From contig CM043964.1 of the NCBI GenBank assembly GCA_014529385.2, forward strand, positions 133,334,420 through 133,398,419: a DNA stretch of 64,000 nt. The letters run 5' to 3'. Source of the DNA: Adiantum capillus-veneris (lineage: Eukaryota > Streptophyta > Polypodiopsida > Polypodiales > Pteridaceae). Below, piece by piece: positions 1 through 12,849 of the stretch (position 1 is its first letter; every line of letters starts with the position of its first letter). Below the pieces are notes generated by a model. That model ran no database searches. It saw only the letters and a list, made by a program, of their open reading frames with translations, and was not told the origin of the DNA. The position numbers were made by a program, and so were the translations under genes.

Positions 1-33
1 CATCATTTCATATTTGTTTGTTGTACAGGGGGT

Positions 34-360
34 ATGGAATGTGGGCATTGGTTTTCTTGGCAATTGCTCATGCAGTACACAAATGAGAATGACGTTGTCG
101 TTCAGTACGAAGGTGCATGTGAAGAGTTGGGTTTATTGGGGAGCCAGATCTGCCATATGATGACAATATTTGAGAGCAATGAGGAGTTCTTCACCAAACT
201 ACTCACTATTTTTGAAATGCAAGCCTGTCGATTGAGAGAGATACAAGAGCGAGACAAGAGACATGCAAATGAGGTGGAGTGTGCTTTGAAGGAAGTATCT
301 TTGTTGGTGCCGCATCCAAACATTGTGGAGTTAGATCCATCGTCCCATGACTTGGAATAG
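34..360 (+). CDS. Hypothetical protein, possible terminal exon
   Basis: This open frame of 108 codons ends in TAG. A plausible splice acceptor, a T-rich stretch ending in TACAG at 24-28, lies just before the ATG, so this may be the last exon of a gene that starts outside the window and the ATG need not be the true start. The product is acidic, with a helical, charged C-terminal half (LREIQERDKRHANEVE) that could be coiled coil. I recognise no domain. It could also be a fragment of a transposon ORF or a chance ORF. The sequence after the stop is AT-rich and non-coding. Confidence 0.3.
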   Translation: MECGHWFSWQLLMQYTNENDVVVQYEGACEELGLLGSQICHMMTIFESNEEFFTKLLTIFEMQACRLREIQERDKRHANEVECALKEVSLLVPHPNIVELDPSSHDLE

Positions 361-693
361 ATTTTTAAAATAAGAACTCACATTGTGTGAGCGATGATCT
401 TTTTTGTAGACCGTTGTAGGCGTTTGCTTTTACCTTTCTTGTGAACAAATAGAAGTGCATATTTGCAAGTACCCTGATATTGTTAATAAGTAGATTTTTT
501 CTTTTATTGTAAACCTTTCCGTGTACTGTGAGAGAGATATATGAACTTGTCTATTTTCTCAATTAGGTGGACATTTTGTATTCTTGTAACTCTTCACTAT
601 AAACTTGCAGTCTTTGTGTTTGTCCTTTCTTGGTAGTTGAGCTTACCAATCACAAGATCCTACCACTCACATCGTGATTCGTCCTCTCTCATG

Positions 694-696
<3 letters not shown>
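361..696. other. AT-rich non-coding stretch
   Basis: There is no open frame of note here. It could be the 3' flank of the ORF ending at 360. I see no clear RNA gene or element boundary. Confidence 0.4.

Positions 697-784
<88 letters not shown>
697..784. repeat. (TC)n microsatellite, about 88 bp
   Basis: An uninterrupted CT dinucleotide run directly readable in the sequence. It is the first of many long GA/TC tracts in this window. Confidence 0.97.
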
Positions 785-787
<3 letters not shown>

Positions 788-2966
788 CGTCATTCTCTTG
801 AGCACAACCCCAACAATGCATAGGAGACAGCTACTCTAGTTGGATAGTAGTAAAGCAAGGTTAGATAACTTTGGCCTTAATCATTGTCGAGAATTGATAT
901 TAGAGAAAAAATAAAATTGTAGATGTTGCATGAAAGGCCTTCTGCAACCTGCCAATTGATGTGTTATTTTCTCTCATAATTTGTAAAGTACGTCTCTCCC
1001 CCCCTCCCCCGCCATGTGTATTGCATCATGTACTTATTGAAACATGCAAGCATGCATTGTCTTTGGCATTATGGAAAATTCATCAAATTCTGCATCAGAG
1101 AAGTTCTTTGCAGCACTATTTTCTTTGATCCTCGTATATTTTGATTTTTTTGTATTCCAAGGTGAAGAATCTATTGGTTATTTTGTGGAACTAGGAGTCA
1201 TATAATGCTCTTGGGTGTGATACTTATACAGTTTTCCCTTCACTTTTATTGTAGCTTGTGTGAAAGCACATTGTTAGAAGTGCACATAAGACCTACAACC
1301 ACCCAATCATCACTCCGTAGCATTGTCTTTTAATGTGGCGGCACAATTTTGTTTGACGACTATCGAGATCAATCAGCATTTTGTAGAGGGAGCTTTTTGC
1401 ATAACATTAGGGAATCCAACACAAAGTTCATAGAGAGATCTTTTTCAATGGATTTGCCAACCGGTCCATTTTTCATGAAAAGCTTGCTCAAAAGCTCTCT
1501 CCCTTGCCCTACTCCAACATAATCTATGGACCAAAACTTGTATGTAATGCTTTGATTTGTAACTACAACAAAATATATGGATCAAAGTTTAGCCATTCAA
1601 ATATTGGGACAAAATTTTTTGAATAGATTCCTAATGAGCATAGCAAGAGTGCTTGGATGGAGAGAGCAACAAAAGCATAACACCTAGTTAGATAGGCACA
1701 AACAATACTTCAAAAAGAGAAAGAAATTAAGCTGTTGACAACAGTTGAGCACCGGATTTACATGGAGCTGGTCCCCCCTCCAAAAGGCTTTGTATTATAG
1801 GTTTCCCCCATCAAGGGAGACATTTTACAATACATTACTTTGTGTTACTTCAATAACTTCCTGGTGCAATGAAGATGGAAGCTTCAAGCACCAAGCTTAC
1901 ACTTGAAAACACAACATCAATTCCCTCACGGTCTTAGACCCAAAACCTCACACACCTTCAAAGTTGGTAAGAGCTAGTAGGGTACGAGAGTAGATCTAGA
2001 GGAAGAAGAAGTATTCTTACGAAAAAGAAGTATTTCTCCCCACATAATCACTCTTAATAGCTTAGCATAGCTTAGTAATTAGCATGGTAGAGGAGATGAG
2101 CATGCATTGAATCTTGGATCTCGGTTGGATTTGCATCACAAAGCCAAGAGTTGTTGGTGTAGGCCTCCCTTCTCAAAAGCTTGTAGAAGATGATGAGCTT
2201 TCCAATAAAGCTTGGAGAAGGAGAGAGAGTTCTTTGCTCCACACATGAGTTGTGTGAGTGTGTGTGTGTGTGATAATTCCTTGCAAAAATCAGTCCCCCT
2301 CTCTCTCTTGGTCGACCCCTCTTGCTAATTGCCCATGCTGGCATCCATTGGCCCCTGTAAATCTTAGACAATCATAAATTAGAAACATAATTGCTAGTCT
2401 TGTGACATGTGTTCCCCTTTCCCCTTTTGTGAGAGCTTTAGGTATTTAAATAATTCAATTAAACTCTCATTGGACCTCTTAGTCTTTTGGCCAATAGGAA
2501 CCAGGCAAACCATTGGGCTGTTGAATGCTCATTAGACTCCTTGGTAGACTATCCAATAGTCTTCTGCAGAGCTTAATTTCTATTGGTTCATTTATCAAGT
2601 GTTTTTAAATGAATTAAACTAAATTTACTTTAGCCTAATTCTAATTGGTCCACCTCTTTGGCCATCCAATAGGATTTGAATGCACCTTGGGGGAAACTGG
2701 GCTAAGAACATGACATGTGTCCACTATGCCCTTTGTGTGAAGGGAGCTTAGAAGAGTGTGTGTGTGTGTGTGTGTTTCTCTCTCATCCCCTACAAAAATG
2801 GCTTGTTGTGGAAAGACTTTTGATTCTTCCCACAAGCATCCAACTCTCCCTAAGGCTTGACCATTGAGCATTTCAGTTAATTTTGGAACCTAAGCTTTTT
2901 GGAAGTCTTAATGGGCTGAACCTTAGGGTCTTTGACGCCCATTGGTACAGTCACTGAACAAGAGCC
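785..2966. other. Intergenic, no recognisable gene
   Basis: AT-rich sequence with only short chance ORFs on both strands. It holds two short GT microsatellites (about 2251-2272 and 2755-2776). I found no copy of the LTR-like sequence at 6552, so any 5' LTR for the element at 2967-6551 is missing or too diverged to see. Confidence 0.5.
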
Positions 2967-5900
2967 ATGCAAGCAGCAGAGAGGGCCAAGAAGAAGCTCA
3001 AAGAAAAGATTCAAGAACTACCAGCATACCAATTGGACCCCGATTCAGTCAAAACCGCCAAAGCAACCTATCTCTCAAAAGAACAGCTTGAAGATCATCA
3101 CACCACAGTGTTCACCAGCAGATTCAAGAGCGAGGAGGGACATTAGGTAGAGTTGCAACTCCTACCAAAAGAAGTGTATGATGTCTCCGCAAAGCCCAAA
3201 ACCAAAGATGCCAACTGACGACTAGGATCCAGAGATTTTTATGAACAAGAGCCGTGCGGAGCGGACTTCCAAAAATCTTACGAGCTTTTTTCCACGATCA
3301 AGGAAGATGGAATGGTGCAGATTTCTGACCCACAAGGGAACAAAGTTGAAGTGGTGATCACCAAGGAAATAGTGGTAGAGGCACTCAAATTGCCTACATA
3401 AGGAATGACAATGAGGGCAAGGGATAGGAAGACGGCCAAAACTTTCACAAAAGAAACTGCCGCAGCCTCCTTTGTGGACCTTATTCACAAGTAGGTTGAA
3501 GAGCTAGCGAGGTTATACCACTAGCACTTCCATTTCCTTGCTAAGAGGCCGCCAAGGTATACAACGCCAAACCATGTGGTTGCCACCACCTTCACGCAAG
3601 TCCTCAAGTCAACAACCATGCAAACGGTTGACCATGCTCAATATGTCTTGACCACTTTGAAAGGCGTAAAGAAAGAAGGAAAGATCACATACCTGGGTGC
3701 ACCAAAGGTGTTGATAAGAATCACATACCATGCCATAGGCATGGTCGACAACCTACCACCTGCCCCAGATCAAAACACTTGGATAGTGTCAACTCAACCA
3801 TCTCCTTGAGCTACAAGATCAACCAAGAGATCCTACAAATCTGATGAAGAATCAGCTGAGAGCTCCTTGGAACGGCACAGCAGTGAGAGCTCGAATAATG
3901 AAGAAAGGAGAGCGCGCATAGAAGAGATGAAGAGAAACGATGTGGTAGCACACCAGGAGGAGCATGTGCAAAAGCAAGCCTGGTTTGAAAGGGAGAAACA
4001 CTCATACCAACGTAGCCACCAAGCACAAGGAAAGGACCCAAAAAAGTGGGTACCTATTGAGCTTGAAGGGCCTAGAACAAAGCATCATACCAAGAGGCAA
4101 TTTGAAGATCCAATGGAATTCTTGGAAAAGATGTATCAAGAAGCAAAATCTCTAAATCTAAAAGAAGCCCAAGAAGTGGCGATAAAAGTAAAAGAGGCGG
4201 TAGAACATCAAGAGCAAGCAGAGGAAGCCACTGCACAAGGAGAAGCACAACATGCCCAAGGTGATGTGTCTCTCCGCATCTCTTCTCATATCTTTGAACA
4301 CCAAGATCAACCAATGCCGAGTCCACCACCATCACCGGCAGTTAGAACCACAACAAATGAGCCAACAAATGAAGCAGAGCCTGAACAGGAAAAAATAGTT
4401 GAAGCTACACAAGAATCTGAATAGCAAGAAAAAGTGAAAACAACACAACCAACAGTTGTCTCTAATAAAGAGAAGCAAATAGAGAAAGATCCAGAGACAG
4501 AAAAGGTAGCCAGTCTTGCACCAAAAGAGAACTCTGCAAAATTTGAGCACACAAGAGAACAAGAGGCCGAGGAAACACCCTCTACCTCAACACACCAAGA
4601 TAAGGCTAAGATACAACTCTCTACCTCCACAGAGAAAGATCAGCAGCCACAAGGGCAACAACAACAACCAGCAGCCATAACGCAGCCAGAGATAAAAGAA
4701 TCTATACAGACATTAAGACAAATAACACAAAGCAAAGATTGGAAATCAAATGATGAAGTCATCCTGCAAGTGAACGAATATGCTAAGCAAATGCAGGAGA
4801 TGGCAAAAAGACTTCGCTCAGCAGCATTTGGCCGTAGCACACAGGCCAAAGAGTTAGAAATGGTGATCGACACACTCTAAGGGGAGTTAGACGACAGACT
4901 TAATATCATCACCGATCTACAGAGGCAAGTGTAGGAGTTGAGAGCAGAAGATGAACAACAGCAGCTCGCAAGAGATAAGCAATAGAAAGAAATGGAAGGA
5001 CTGGATGAGTTGCTCACGAAACTATCAGATGCATGCAAATCCAAGGATGATCAGCCGACGGAAGTAACAAATGAACTTCTAACTACAACCCTCTTACCTC
5101 AAAAGATCCAAGAACAGTTAGATGTGGCAAATGCTTCCCTACAGTACTTAGAACAAAGGATCAATGATGAGGCGATATTCTTGCAGCAAATACGAGAAAA
5201 TCCAGTCGTTGCCTTGATCAAAGGAATAGACAAGGTCAACAAAGCATTAGAAAAGAAAAATAAAGACCTCAAGTTGGAGATGAAATTAGAGCAGTCTTAG
5301 CGCAGAGACCTGGCCTTGATGCGGGTCCAAAGAGAAGACGAGCTGCTCAAGGAGATAGCCAAACTCAAACGAGTCAACCAGCTACTGAGAGAGGGAAGGA
5401 CAGAAACACAATAAGAGGCAGGCACTTCGAAGCAAACTCAAAGAGAAATCCTCTCAGTATCATTTGCTGACATGGAGACACAGGCCGCAGTAGAGCTGAG
5501 CGGCAAGGAGAATTTCAAGTACCCATTACGAAAGAAGAGATGGTGCCCATGGTCCAGCTCTCAAAGGCTGAAGAAGATGCACTAAAGAAAAAAGCTACAC
5601 AAGAGGTAGATGAGCAGTGGAAGGCAGCAATGGATTGGGAGCTGATAGTACTTCATTCCGTTAATGTCACACAACTCATTCCCAATCAAATAAATGCGCA
5701 ATGGCACCAACAATCCCTACCCTACCCTCTCATTAAAGTTGAGTTGCTACAAGTAATATAAAGACTTTACACAGACATGCAAGTTGAGGGCGCAGATAAA
5801 GATCACCCAAAGTGGAGGTTGAGATGGCTGAACAAGAACCCAAGGTACTTGATTCTGTTCACGAGAGCACCTGTGGCCCTGTAAAAGGATCCCACCTTTT

Positions 5901-6512
5901 GTCCTGTACCAAGAGTAAGGACCTGGATAGCACATGAGGCACTACTAAAGAAGCGGCCAACTTGGCTGAATTTCCCCAGATTGCCTAGTCCAAAAAAGGG
6001 ACCAACAACTGAAGAATACATGGTGAAAACCCTAAAGGGTGCCATGTCATTCTTTAAAAGTCTACCAGATTTGTCATGTGCAATGCTATACAAAATATGC
6101 CGCATGCTTCTCACATGCATCAAAGTATTCAATGAGCCAGAACAAGCAGGCACCCCTTGGATGTCATTCCTCGAGGGTAAGAAAGGTTTGTGGTATGATC
6201 TCAGTGGCCAACCTTCTGAAGAAGTCCTCTATGGCTTCTGCGCCAAATGCATGTTTCTACCTTCTCAATATACTAGCATTCGAGGAAGCGCTCTACATGG
6301 GATTCTTCACTTGGCAAACGAAGATATTTGCACCAGTGATCATCAATTTGACCTCAAGGTTTGTAGGCTACTCATTAGTGGAGCTAAAAAACATAGTAAC
6401 TATGCAGTTCTTGCAAGCGCCAGATAAGGAATGGAAAATAAGATATCAAAAGGCTCTAACAGCACTTAAAAACGACCTCGCTAGCCGCCAGCCTAAAGAC
6501 TACCGCCCATAA
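2967..6512 (+). pseudogene. Degenerate coiled-coil protein of a pol-less LTR element
   Basis: One reading frame (2967 to about 5500) can be followed through stops at 3144 (TAG), 3216 (TGA), 3399 (TAA) and several later TAG/TAA codons. It moves by a frameshift near 5505 to another frame (5510 to about 6260), then by a second one back, ending near 6512. About 1,180 codons are implied. The first part (about 3230-3810) is globular; about 3870-5400 is rich in Glu, Lys and Gln and reads as long coiled coil; about 5540-6512 is globular again, with KDHPKWRLRWLNKNPRYL-like charged and aromatic text. No zinc knuckle, protease, reverse transcriptase or integrase is visible. The frame ends about 25 bases before a purine tract and an LTR-like TGTTAGCAGC start, which suggests the protein belongs to an LTR retroelement. 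The family is not recognised. Confidence 0.6.
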
Positions 6513-6535
6513 AGTTGTGTCAAGGGATGACACAA

Positions 6536-6551
6536 GCGAGGAGGGGGGGAA
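6536..6551 (+). other. Putative polypurine tract
   Basis: A G/A-rich run (GAGGAGGGGGGGA) sits directly before TGTTAGC. This is the arrangement at the 3' end of the internal region of plant LTR elements, where the tract primes plus-strand synthesis. The same arrangement is seen at 60161-60172 in the well-bounded element further right. Confidence 0.55.
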
Positions 6552-7017
6552 TGTTAGCAGCAAGCTAAAACAGATACCACAGATACCATTTTTTGGAGTT
6601 TTTCATTATAAAAACACTTATTATTTTGATAAATCAAGAATATTGTAAGTCCTATTTTTTTGGATAAACCTTGTAATTGATGAGCCGGGGCTACAAGCTT
6701 CCAGATTGTATCAACCTGTCATTACCCATCTTTGGTAGAACTCCCAGATTATTAGTTTTGACCACCAAAAATCTTGGCTAAGGTATAAAAGCCAATTTTT
6801 GTAAGTTATTATTAAGTTTTGGATAATAAAATACACAGCGTGAGATAACGACGCTCACTCCTCTCCTTCTCGTGCTTCCTACTCCTTCTCCGGTTGTCAC
6901 ATTGCAGTCATGTTTGTTGCATTGCAACCGCAGGTAAGAGCTCTACACATTGACGTAAACACATCACTGTGTTTCGTAGCTTTTGGCATCGTCAACCCGC
7001 AGTCTAATTTCATTACA
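6552..7017 (+). repeat. LTR-like sequence, 3' boundary uncertain
   Basis: Begins TGTTAGCAGC right after the purine tract. It contains a TATA-like box (TATAAAA, 6784-6790) and an AATAAA signal (6825-6830), in the order expected of U3 and R. The 3' end is a guess: a CATTACA near 7017 is one candidate. No second copy was found in the window and no target duplication could be set. Confidence 0.45.
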
Positions 7018-10000
7018 AGTAGGAATTTACGCTTCCAAATCAAAAACTAAGCATAGGCGGGGTATTGGGGCATCATTGCTAAGCATTTAGATGCATTCTG
7101 GGTTGAAAACTACTAGGTCAAAAATCTATTGTTGTTAATAATTGCGATTTTGGAACTTGACCTATAGTGGGGTTTGAGATCATAAGCATGTGTACTTAGG
7201 TCTTATAAACATTTCCTAGAAGTTTCGTTATGTTTGGATGTCATTTGATGATGTAACGGATGTGATTTGTTAGTTGCCGATGAGCGATTGGCTTTTGGCG
7301 ATTTCAGTCACTTGAGTGTAGCTTGAGTTAGATGCAAGTTGTTGGTTGTTTTCCGAGAGATTGACAACCTCTTGTAGCCTCTATGCACTAGTCGAGGCAG
7401 CTTCATCCCATGGATTGACAATTTAATCGTGGTTCTTGCTAATACTGCAATACGATAGGATGGTGAGGTTAGACATGCATCCCACAAAGTAGAATAGGGA
7501 TTTTTCAGCCTTGCAGTGCGCCTGATTTTGTGCAAATAATGGGGCATCACTGTCAAGAGCTATGGTCTTAATAGTGGAGTCCTACAGAGCTTATCTATGG
7601 CTTAATCACTATTGAGATATTAGAAGCTTGACAGGAGTTGGTGCTATTTTGGTGGTAAAAGACCTTCTCTTCTATCCCTTGCAATCAATGATATTCAACC
7701 CACAGGTACAGGAGCTTGAGTGCTTTTCTAATGGGTTAAGAGGAGTAGCAACTAGGGCTTGAAGTGCCAAAGTACACTTAAAAATTTTACACCTAAAATT
7801 TGTTAGAATGGCTGACAATAATAAAGAGAGTGAAATTAATGTTGATAACTTTGATTTTGCTAATGAATATGCTACTAATAATTATGCCCCTAATCTTGTT
7901 AATTACCTTGTTACAAAGGCTTCAACAATCCATGGGCAATCCATCCTTGCAAGGTGAAGTGCAACGGAAACTACATACTCATGGGATTCTCCAAACTTCC
8001 CACCAAGAAGAGAGAGTACCTAGGAAGCCTCCTTGTGAGACTTCCAAAAGAGGCCTCTCTCTGATAAGGGAAGAAGAAGAGGATCCATAGAAAGGTCTCA
8101 AAAATCTACTACTTGACGACGCATCTCCTTCCCAAAGGATAACTCTTTCAACGGTGAGGGCGAGCTTTTTGAAATGGGGCCTCTAAACCAAAACCAATGG
8201 GCCTACCCTCACAAAATGTTCGTAAAGAGGTATGCACACTACTTGGGGCACCACCTTCTTTTGGGAGTGGAGAAGGAAACCAATCAAAATGACACTTGCA
8301 CTCACCCACTCAAGCAACACACTTTGAAAACCCCCTTACTCTATATACACTTTGGACACTTGAACACCATCAACGATTATGCAACCCAATGCCGTGCATC
8401 AAAATGAAATATGCAATTTGTGGAATAGCATTCACCTTCTCCCCATAAGAATACCCATAATACATCCAAACTCTTCCTCTCTCAAGCACTCATCAAAGAA
8501 AATCATGCTCACAAGACTTGCCTCTCAAACACACAAGAGAATCACTTACATCAAACTAACACACTTTGCATAGAGAGCTCATCTCCATCTATGCAATGCC
8601 GTGACACAAATAAAATCACCATGAGAGGTAGCCACATGCATATGTAATGAAGCAAAAGAGAGTTGGAGTGAGAAATTTCTTTAAACCAATTGAATAAGTG
8701 TGGAGAAACAAACCAATGGTAAATTGAGAATAGAACACTTACTTGATTTCTCGCACACCTTTTAAGGGGAGAACCGACGCTTGCTAACCATCACGAATTG
8801 CGACACTTGAAAGTTTTGAAGATGATTTCATGATCATTAACATAACCATGAGAGAGATCATGATGTATTTACAAGTTATTGAGGTGCTACAAATGATTTA
8901 TTGGGTTGATGGAGTAAGGGATTGTAGAATGGAAAGAGTGGAGAATAGAGTTGCACTTCCTCCAAAGAGGAAGGTTAGGAGGGAGGATGTGAAAGAGGGA
9001 GAGTTGGGGTTTTCTCTACTATTGATCAAGAAACAACATGAAGTTGAAAATATAGGTGTGTGTGTGTGTCCTTGAGTCTCTCCAAGGGGGGCTATTTATA
9101 GTTGTGTAGGAGTGGGATTATGCTACACTTAATTAGAGTAAGTGATTAGACCTAATTAAGTGTCCTTTGGCCACTCATTGAATATTGGACATAAAAAGGA
9201 CTATTTATTCACCAAAAATATCATTTTAGACCGTGAAGGCTCCATAGGGGTGCATAATGTAGGTGGGCCCCACCATGAGGCCCTACGGGTGGCTCCTGCG
9301 GGGTATCTCAACTTGTCTGTCTTGGCATTTAGAAAGCATCTTTAGGTTGGTCCCATCACATGCAAGTGACCTTGAACACTCATTGCTCTTCTAGAAGATG
9401 AGTAGGGGAAAAATAAGATCTCACTCTCTTGATTTACTTGATTTACAGTTCCCTTTTGCTGCGAATCTGACAGATTTACACTATTTTGACCATAACTTTT
9501 TACATGTAGCTCTGAATGACATGCTTCAAAAGGCAAAATTGACCTTCTCAACATGTTTGATATGAATTTGGACTATTCTTCACGCCCATGCACCAAGGAA
9601 TTCGGTTTGGAAGGTCCACACTAGGCTAGGGAACCTTTTGCTTCAAAGTCTTCTCGTATGGGCCCTTTGCTTGTATGCATCCAAGTACAATTGGAGTCTT
9701 TTTGAAAGGAGAGATATTGGGCCACCTATGTAGGGGGCATAGAAGACTTGTAGAGAGGGACCATAATCTTTGGTAAAGACAAGTGGAGAGTTGATTTCCA
9801 TGGGAATTTATCTATAAGGGGTGGAAGATGGATATATTATTTTTCTACTACTAATTCACAAGAGGTAAGAAAGTTTGGGGGTATATAGTTGGTTATTGTA
9901 TGCTTACTTTTATGTACAAAGCAAAAAGAAAAGGGTGGTAATATAAATATATGACTAAGGTGACATTCTTGGGAAGAGTACAATGTATGTGTCGCCACAA

Positions 10001-10490
10001 AGGTTAAACGAAGAGAGGAAATTTACTCTAGATAACTTAATAGCGTAGAAAAATATATATATATATATGAGGAAGAGGACGTTGAGTAGGCTGAGAAATG
10101 TTGAGCAGTCCCACAGTGGGGGCTGTGTGCAGGTGGCAGTCAGAGCCCTGAGCGGGCCAGTTGGAGCCGCAGGCCATCCTAGCTGGGGGCTGCACCCGAC
10201 CCTAGTTTGCTCTTAGGCTCTTGTGGAGCCCGTGTTCAGTGTATTGTGCCTCCTTATGCTATGTATGCACATGGGGCTTACATAGCATAAGGAGGCACTT
10301 ATGGTGATAGTTTTTGCATGCCATGCTTGGAAGCAACTACTTTGCTATTGGAGTGTGCAAATGGTGCAAAAAGTCGAGATCAGTCAAACTATTTTTGAAA
10401 GTGGTTTGGGTCAAATTAGAGGATGTCTTCTTTCCCAAACTGCTCATTGCCAGCTGCTTTCTTATTTTGTCTCCAGTATCTTTTTGGAAT
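7018..10490. other. Intergenic, no recognisable gene
   Basis: AT-rich sequence with short ORFs only. There is a (TG)n run at about 9056-9069 and an (AT)n run at about 10049-10067. I see no convincing exon, element end or RNA gene. Confidence 0.45.
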
Positions 10491-10808
10491 GGTCATAGAT
10501 TCATGTTCTGAAATCTCTCGGGAAGGGTGTCCCTTGCAACACACTAATCATGTGATATGCCCAATCCAGGCAGGAGCCAAGAAGCTCTTGATTGTTTTTG
10601 GCAGATGCAAGGTGACGGCCTCTCTCCATATAGTTTGCTAGGGATTGTTGGTCATAGATTCATGTTCTGAAATCTCTCGGAAGGGTGTCCCTTGCAACAC
10701 ACTAATCACGCGATATGCCCAATCCAGGCACGAGCCAAGAAGCTCTTGATTGTTTTTGGCAGATGCAAAGTGACAATCTCTCTCCATATAGTTTGCTAGG
10801 GATTGTTG
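10491..10808 (+). repeat. Tandem duplication, two units of about 159 bp
   Basis: The unit starting GGTCATAGATTCATG at 10491 recurs at 10650 with few changes, and both units end GGGATTGTTG. It lies inside the PPR pseudogene and spans more than one 35-codon repeat. A second, looser repeat of about 230 bp follows (about 11110-11330 against 11330-11540). Confidence 0.85.
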
Positions 10809-11600
10809 GAAAAAGAGACCGTGTTTGGGAATTCCTTGGTCTACACTGGTGTACTTCTCTCAGAATGCACAAAAAGTGCTTGAGGAGCTTTGTATCCAAG
10901 AGGTCATTCTTACAATGCACTGATTGCAAGATTTTTCTGATAGGAGAAGGGCCAGCTAGCACTGGGCTATTTTTAGTGAATATAAAGCGAGGGATCTCTC
11001 CAGATGCAATCACCTATGCTTGGAGTTTGCAAGGCACATGCACTACACAAATGCTGAAATTCAGAAGGAACCACATGATTGCTTGAAGCAGTTCATGTCT
11101 GGGATGTCTTGTATTGGAATGCACACTGATTGTGCGATTTTCCCAACAGGGGCAGGGCCAACAAACTCTTAAGCATTTTTAGTCCATTGCATTGATTGCG
11201 CTATTTTCCCAATAGGCGCAGTGCTAAGGTGCTGGGATGTTTTCATGGATGCAAAATGAGGGTGTCTCTCCATATGTAATCATCTGTGTTACGCAAGATG
11301 CTCATACAAAAAAGTCTCGAATGTCCTATATTGGAATGCACACTGATTGTGGGATTTGCCCAACAGAGGCAGGGCCAGCAAACTGTAAGCATTTTTAGCA
11401 ATTGCACTGATTGCGCTATTTGCTTGATAGGCGTAGCGCTAAGGTGCCGGGCTTTTTTGGTGGATGCGAAATGAGCGTGTCTCTCCAGATGTAATCTTCT
11501 ATGTTACGCAAGATTCTTTGGGATCGCAAAGCAAGGCCAACTCTCCAGATGCAATCACTTGGAATTGCATCTTGTAGGCATGTGGTACTAGGCAAAATGT
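10491..11600 (+). pseudogene. Decayed pentatricopeptide-repeat (PPR) gene
   Basis: Short stretches in all three frames read as PPR repeats of the kind found in plant organelle RNA-editing and processing factors. QEALDCFWQMQ occurs at about 10579 (frame disturbed) and 10737. A helix like KVLEELCIQEVIL is at about 10871, GISPDAITYAW at about 10990, and LIVGFAQQRQGQQ at about 11345. These are the usual xALxxFxQMQ, LSPDxxTYA and xWNALIxGYAQ elements in the right order, but frameshifts and stops break every repeat. A 2-base insertion in the repeated WNALI box can be seen at 11122 and 11339. Functional members are several hundred residues with no such breaks, so this is a dead copy. Tandem duplication has added extra repeats. 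Confidence 0.75.
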
Positions 11601-11848
11601 TGATCTGTAGGCCTTCACTCCAAATTTGTCAGCATAGCCAACAGACAAACGATTGCCTTCCCCCTAGGCTTCATGCATGAGTGTGAAAGCTCTCCATTGG
11701 TTCTGACGACTCAGGATGTCAGGCCAAGCTTTTGCATCAAATGTCAATTTTTGAGTATGTTCTCTTCTCACTGACTCTCATAATCTGTTAAAGGAGCTTC
11801 TAATAGCTCCTCAAGAGAAGATATCATGTGTCCAAAACCTCTTTTAAG
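11601..11848. other. Non-coding
   Basis: No open frame or element end recognised between the PPR pseudogene and the minus-strand ORFs. Confidence 0.4.
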
Positions 11849-12417
11849 CTAAAACAAGCCTGACTTTGTGTCTGAGCAGAAGGTCATGAGAGAAATAGAC
11901 GTATTACCTTCATCAAGGACATTAGCATCAACATGAGTATTATGTTGTTTTGATGTTATGAGATCACATGATCCAAGCTTATATTCATTGTCAAAACGTT
12001 CTGTAACTATAGCTTTGCCAATGTCTTTGATAGCAACAGTGGCCATGCTTCTAAGGATATGATTGTGATTGCTGGCATCTAGTTGGACATAATTGACGGA
12101 TGTTGCTTCCAAAACTTCACCTACAATGTCGCACAATATACTAATCTTCTTATCTCCACCCAAATCCAAAGCTGAATTTCCTTCTGGTGCAAAGAAATCA
12201 GCATTGAAACTTTGTAGAGCATTGAATCATTGCATTGGGAAACAGGTGGAATCATCATAACATCCAGCCGAGTCCGAACAGGTAGAGGTTTTTGAGTGCT
12301 GAGGAAGAGCAGGTTGTTGGCAGACTGAGGGGTATCTATTTGCGTACCATCGCCTTGATTCATATCGCCCACAAGGGATGTGTTGTGGATGCCGCCTGGT
12401 CTCAGCTGAACCAACAC
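11849..12417 (-). pseudogene. Unknown protein, two overlapping frames
   Basis: Two minus-strand frames overlap: 12417-12121 and 12169-11849. The second opens in MDLGGDKKISILCDIVGE and ends near 11849. The text on both sides of the switch reads as protein, so this is either one frame with a frameshift near 12175 or two exons. Overall acidic, with no recognised domain. A 25-base stretch at about 12134 (AATATACTAATCTTCTTATC and following bases) recurs at about 13116, which suggests the 12.85-13.14 kb ORF is a related or duplicated piece. Confidence 0.35.
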
Positions 12418-12849
12418 TAGCTTTTGTTTCTTGGATTCTAAATGTATGCAACAGGCTTTTTCATCGGGGTTGACACTGACCGTGGTATGTATGTCGTTGA
12501 GGGGTCCACGAGCTAAAGGCTCCTGAATGCATCTTCGTCTGGTTGTGGAATCATATACCCAGCAGGGTTTTTGGGTAAGGTTACCTGGTCTCAGCCAAGC
12601 CAGAGTGAGCTAGTGCTTCTCATTGCGTTTGTGGCCGGGTATTGGCTTGCGGGCTGGACTGGGCCCCTATTCTCACCGTACTTGGTTTATGTGCGAGCCG
12701 AAGTGCTCCTATCTTATATCTTGCGGTTCTTATGGCCGTGTTGGCTCGTCGAGTCGAGGAGGATATACCCTCGCTTGCTTATCAGTGTTTTTGGATTGGT
12801 TTCTAGTGTGCCAGCCACTATAGATCCGCACATAGATTCTCTCTCGGGC

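Noticed and set aside
2072-2871. Two minus-strand ORFs with His-Thr repeats
   Set aside because: They span GT microsatellites and show no domain or splice context.
2967-5300. Reassigned TAG codon or RNA editing to explain in-frame stops
   Set aside because: TAA and TGA stops occur in the same frames together with frameshifts, and the same pattern is in dead transposons. Stop-removing editing is known from organelles, not nuclear transcripts.
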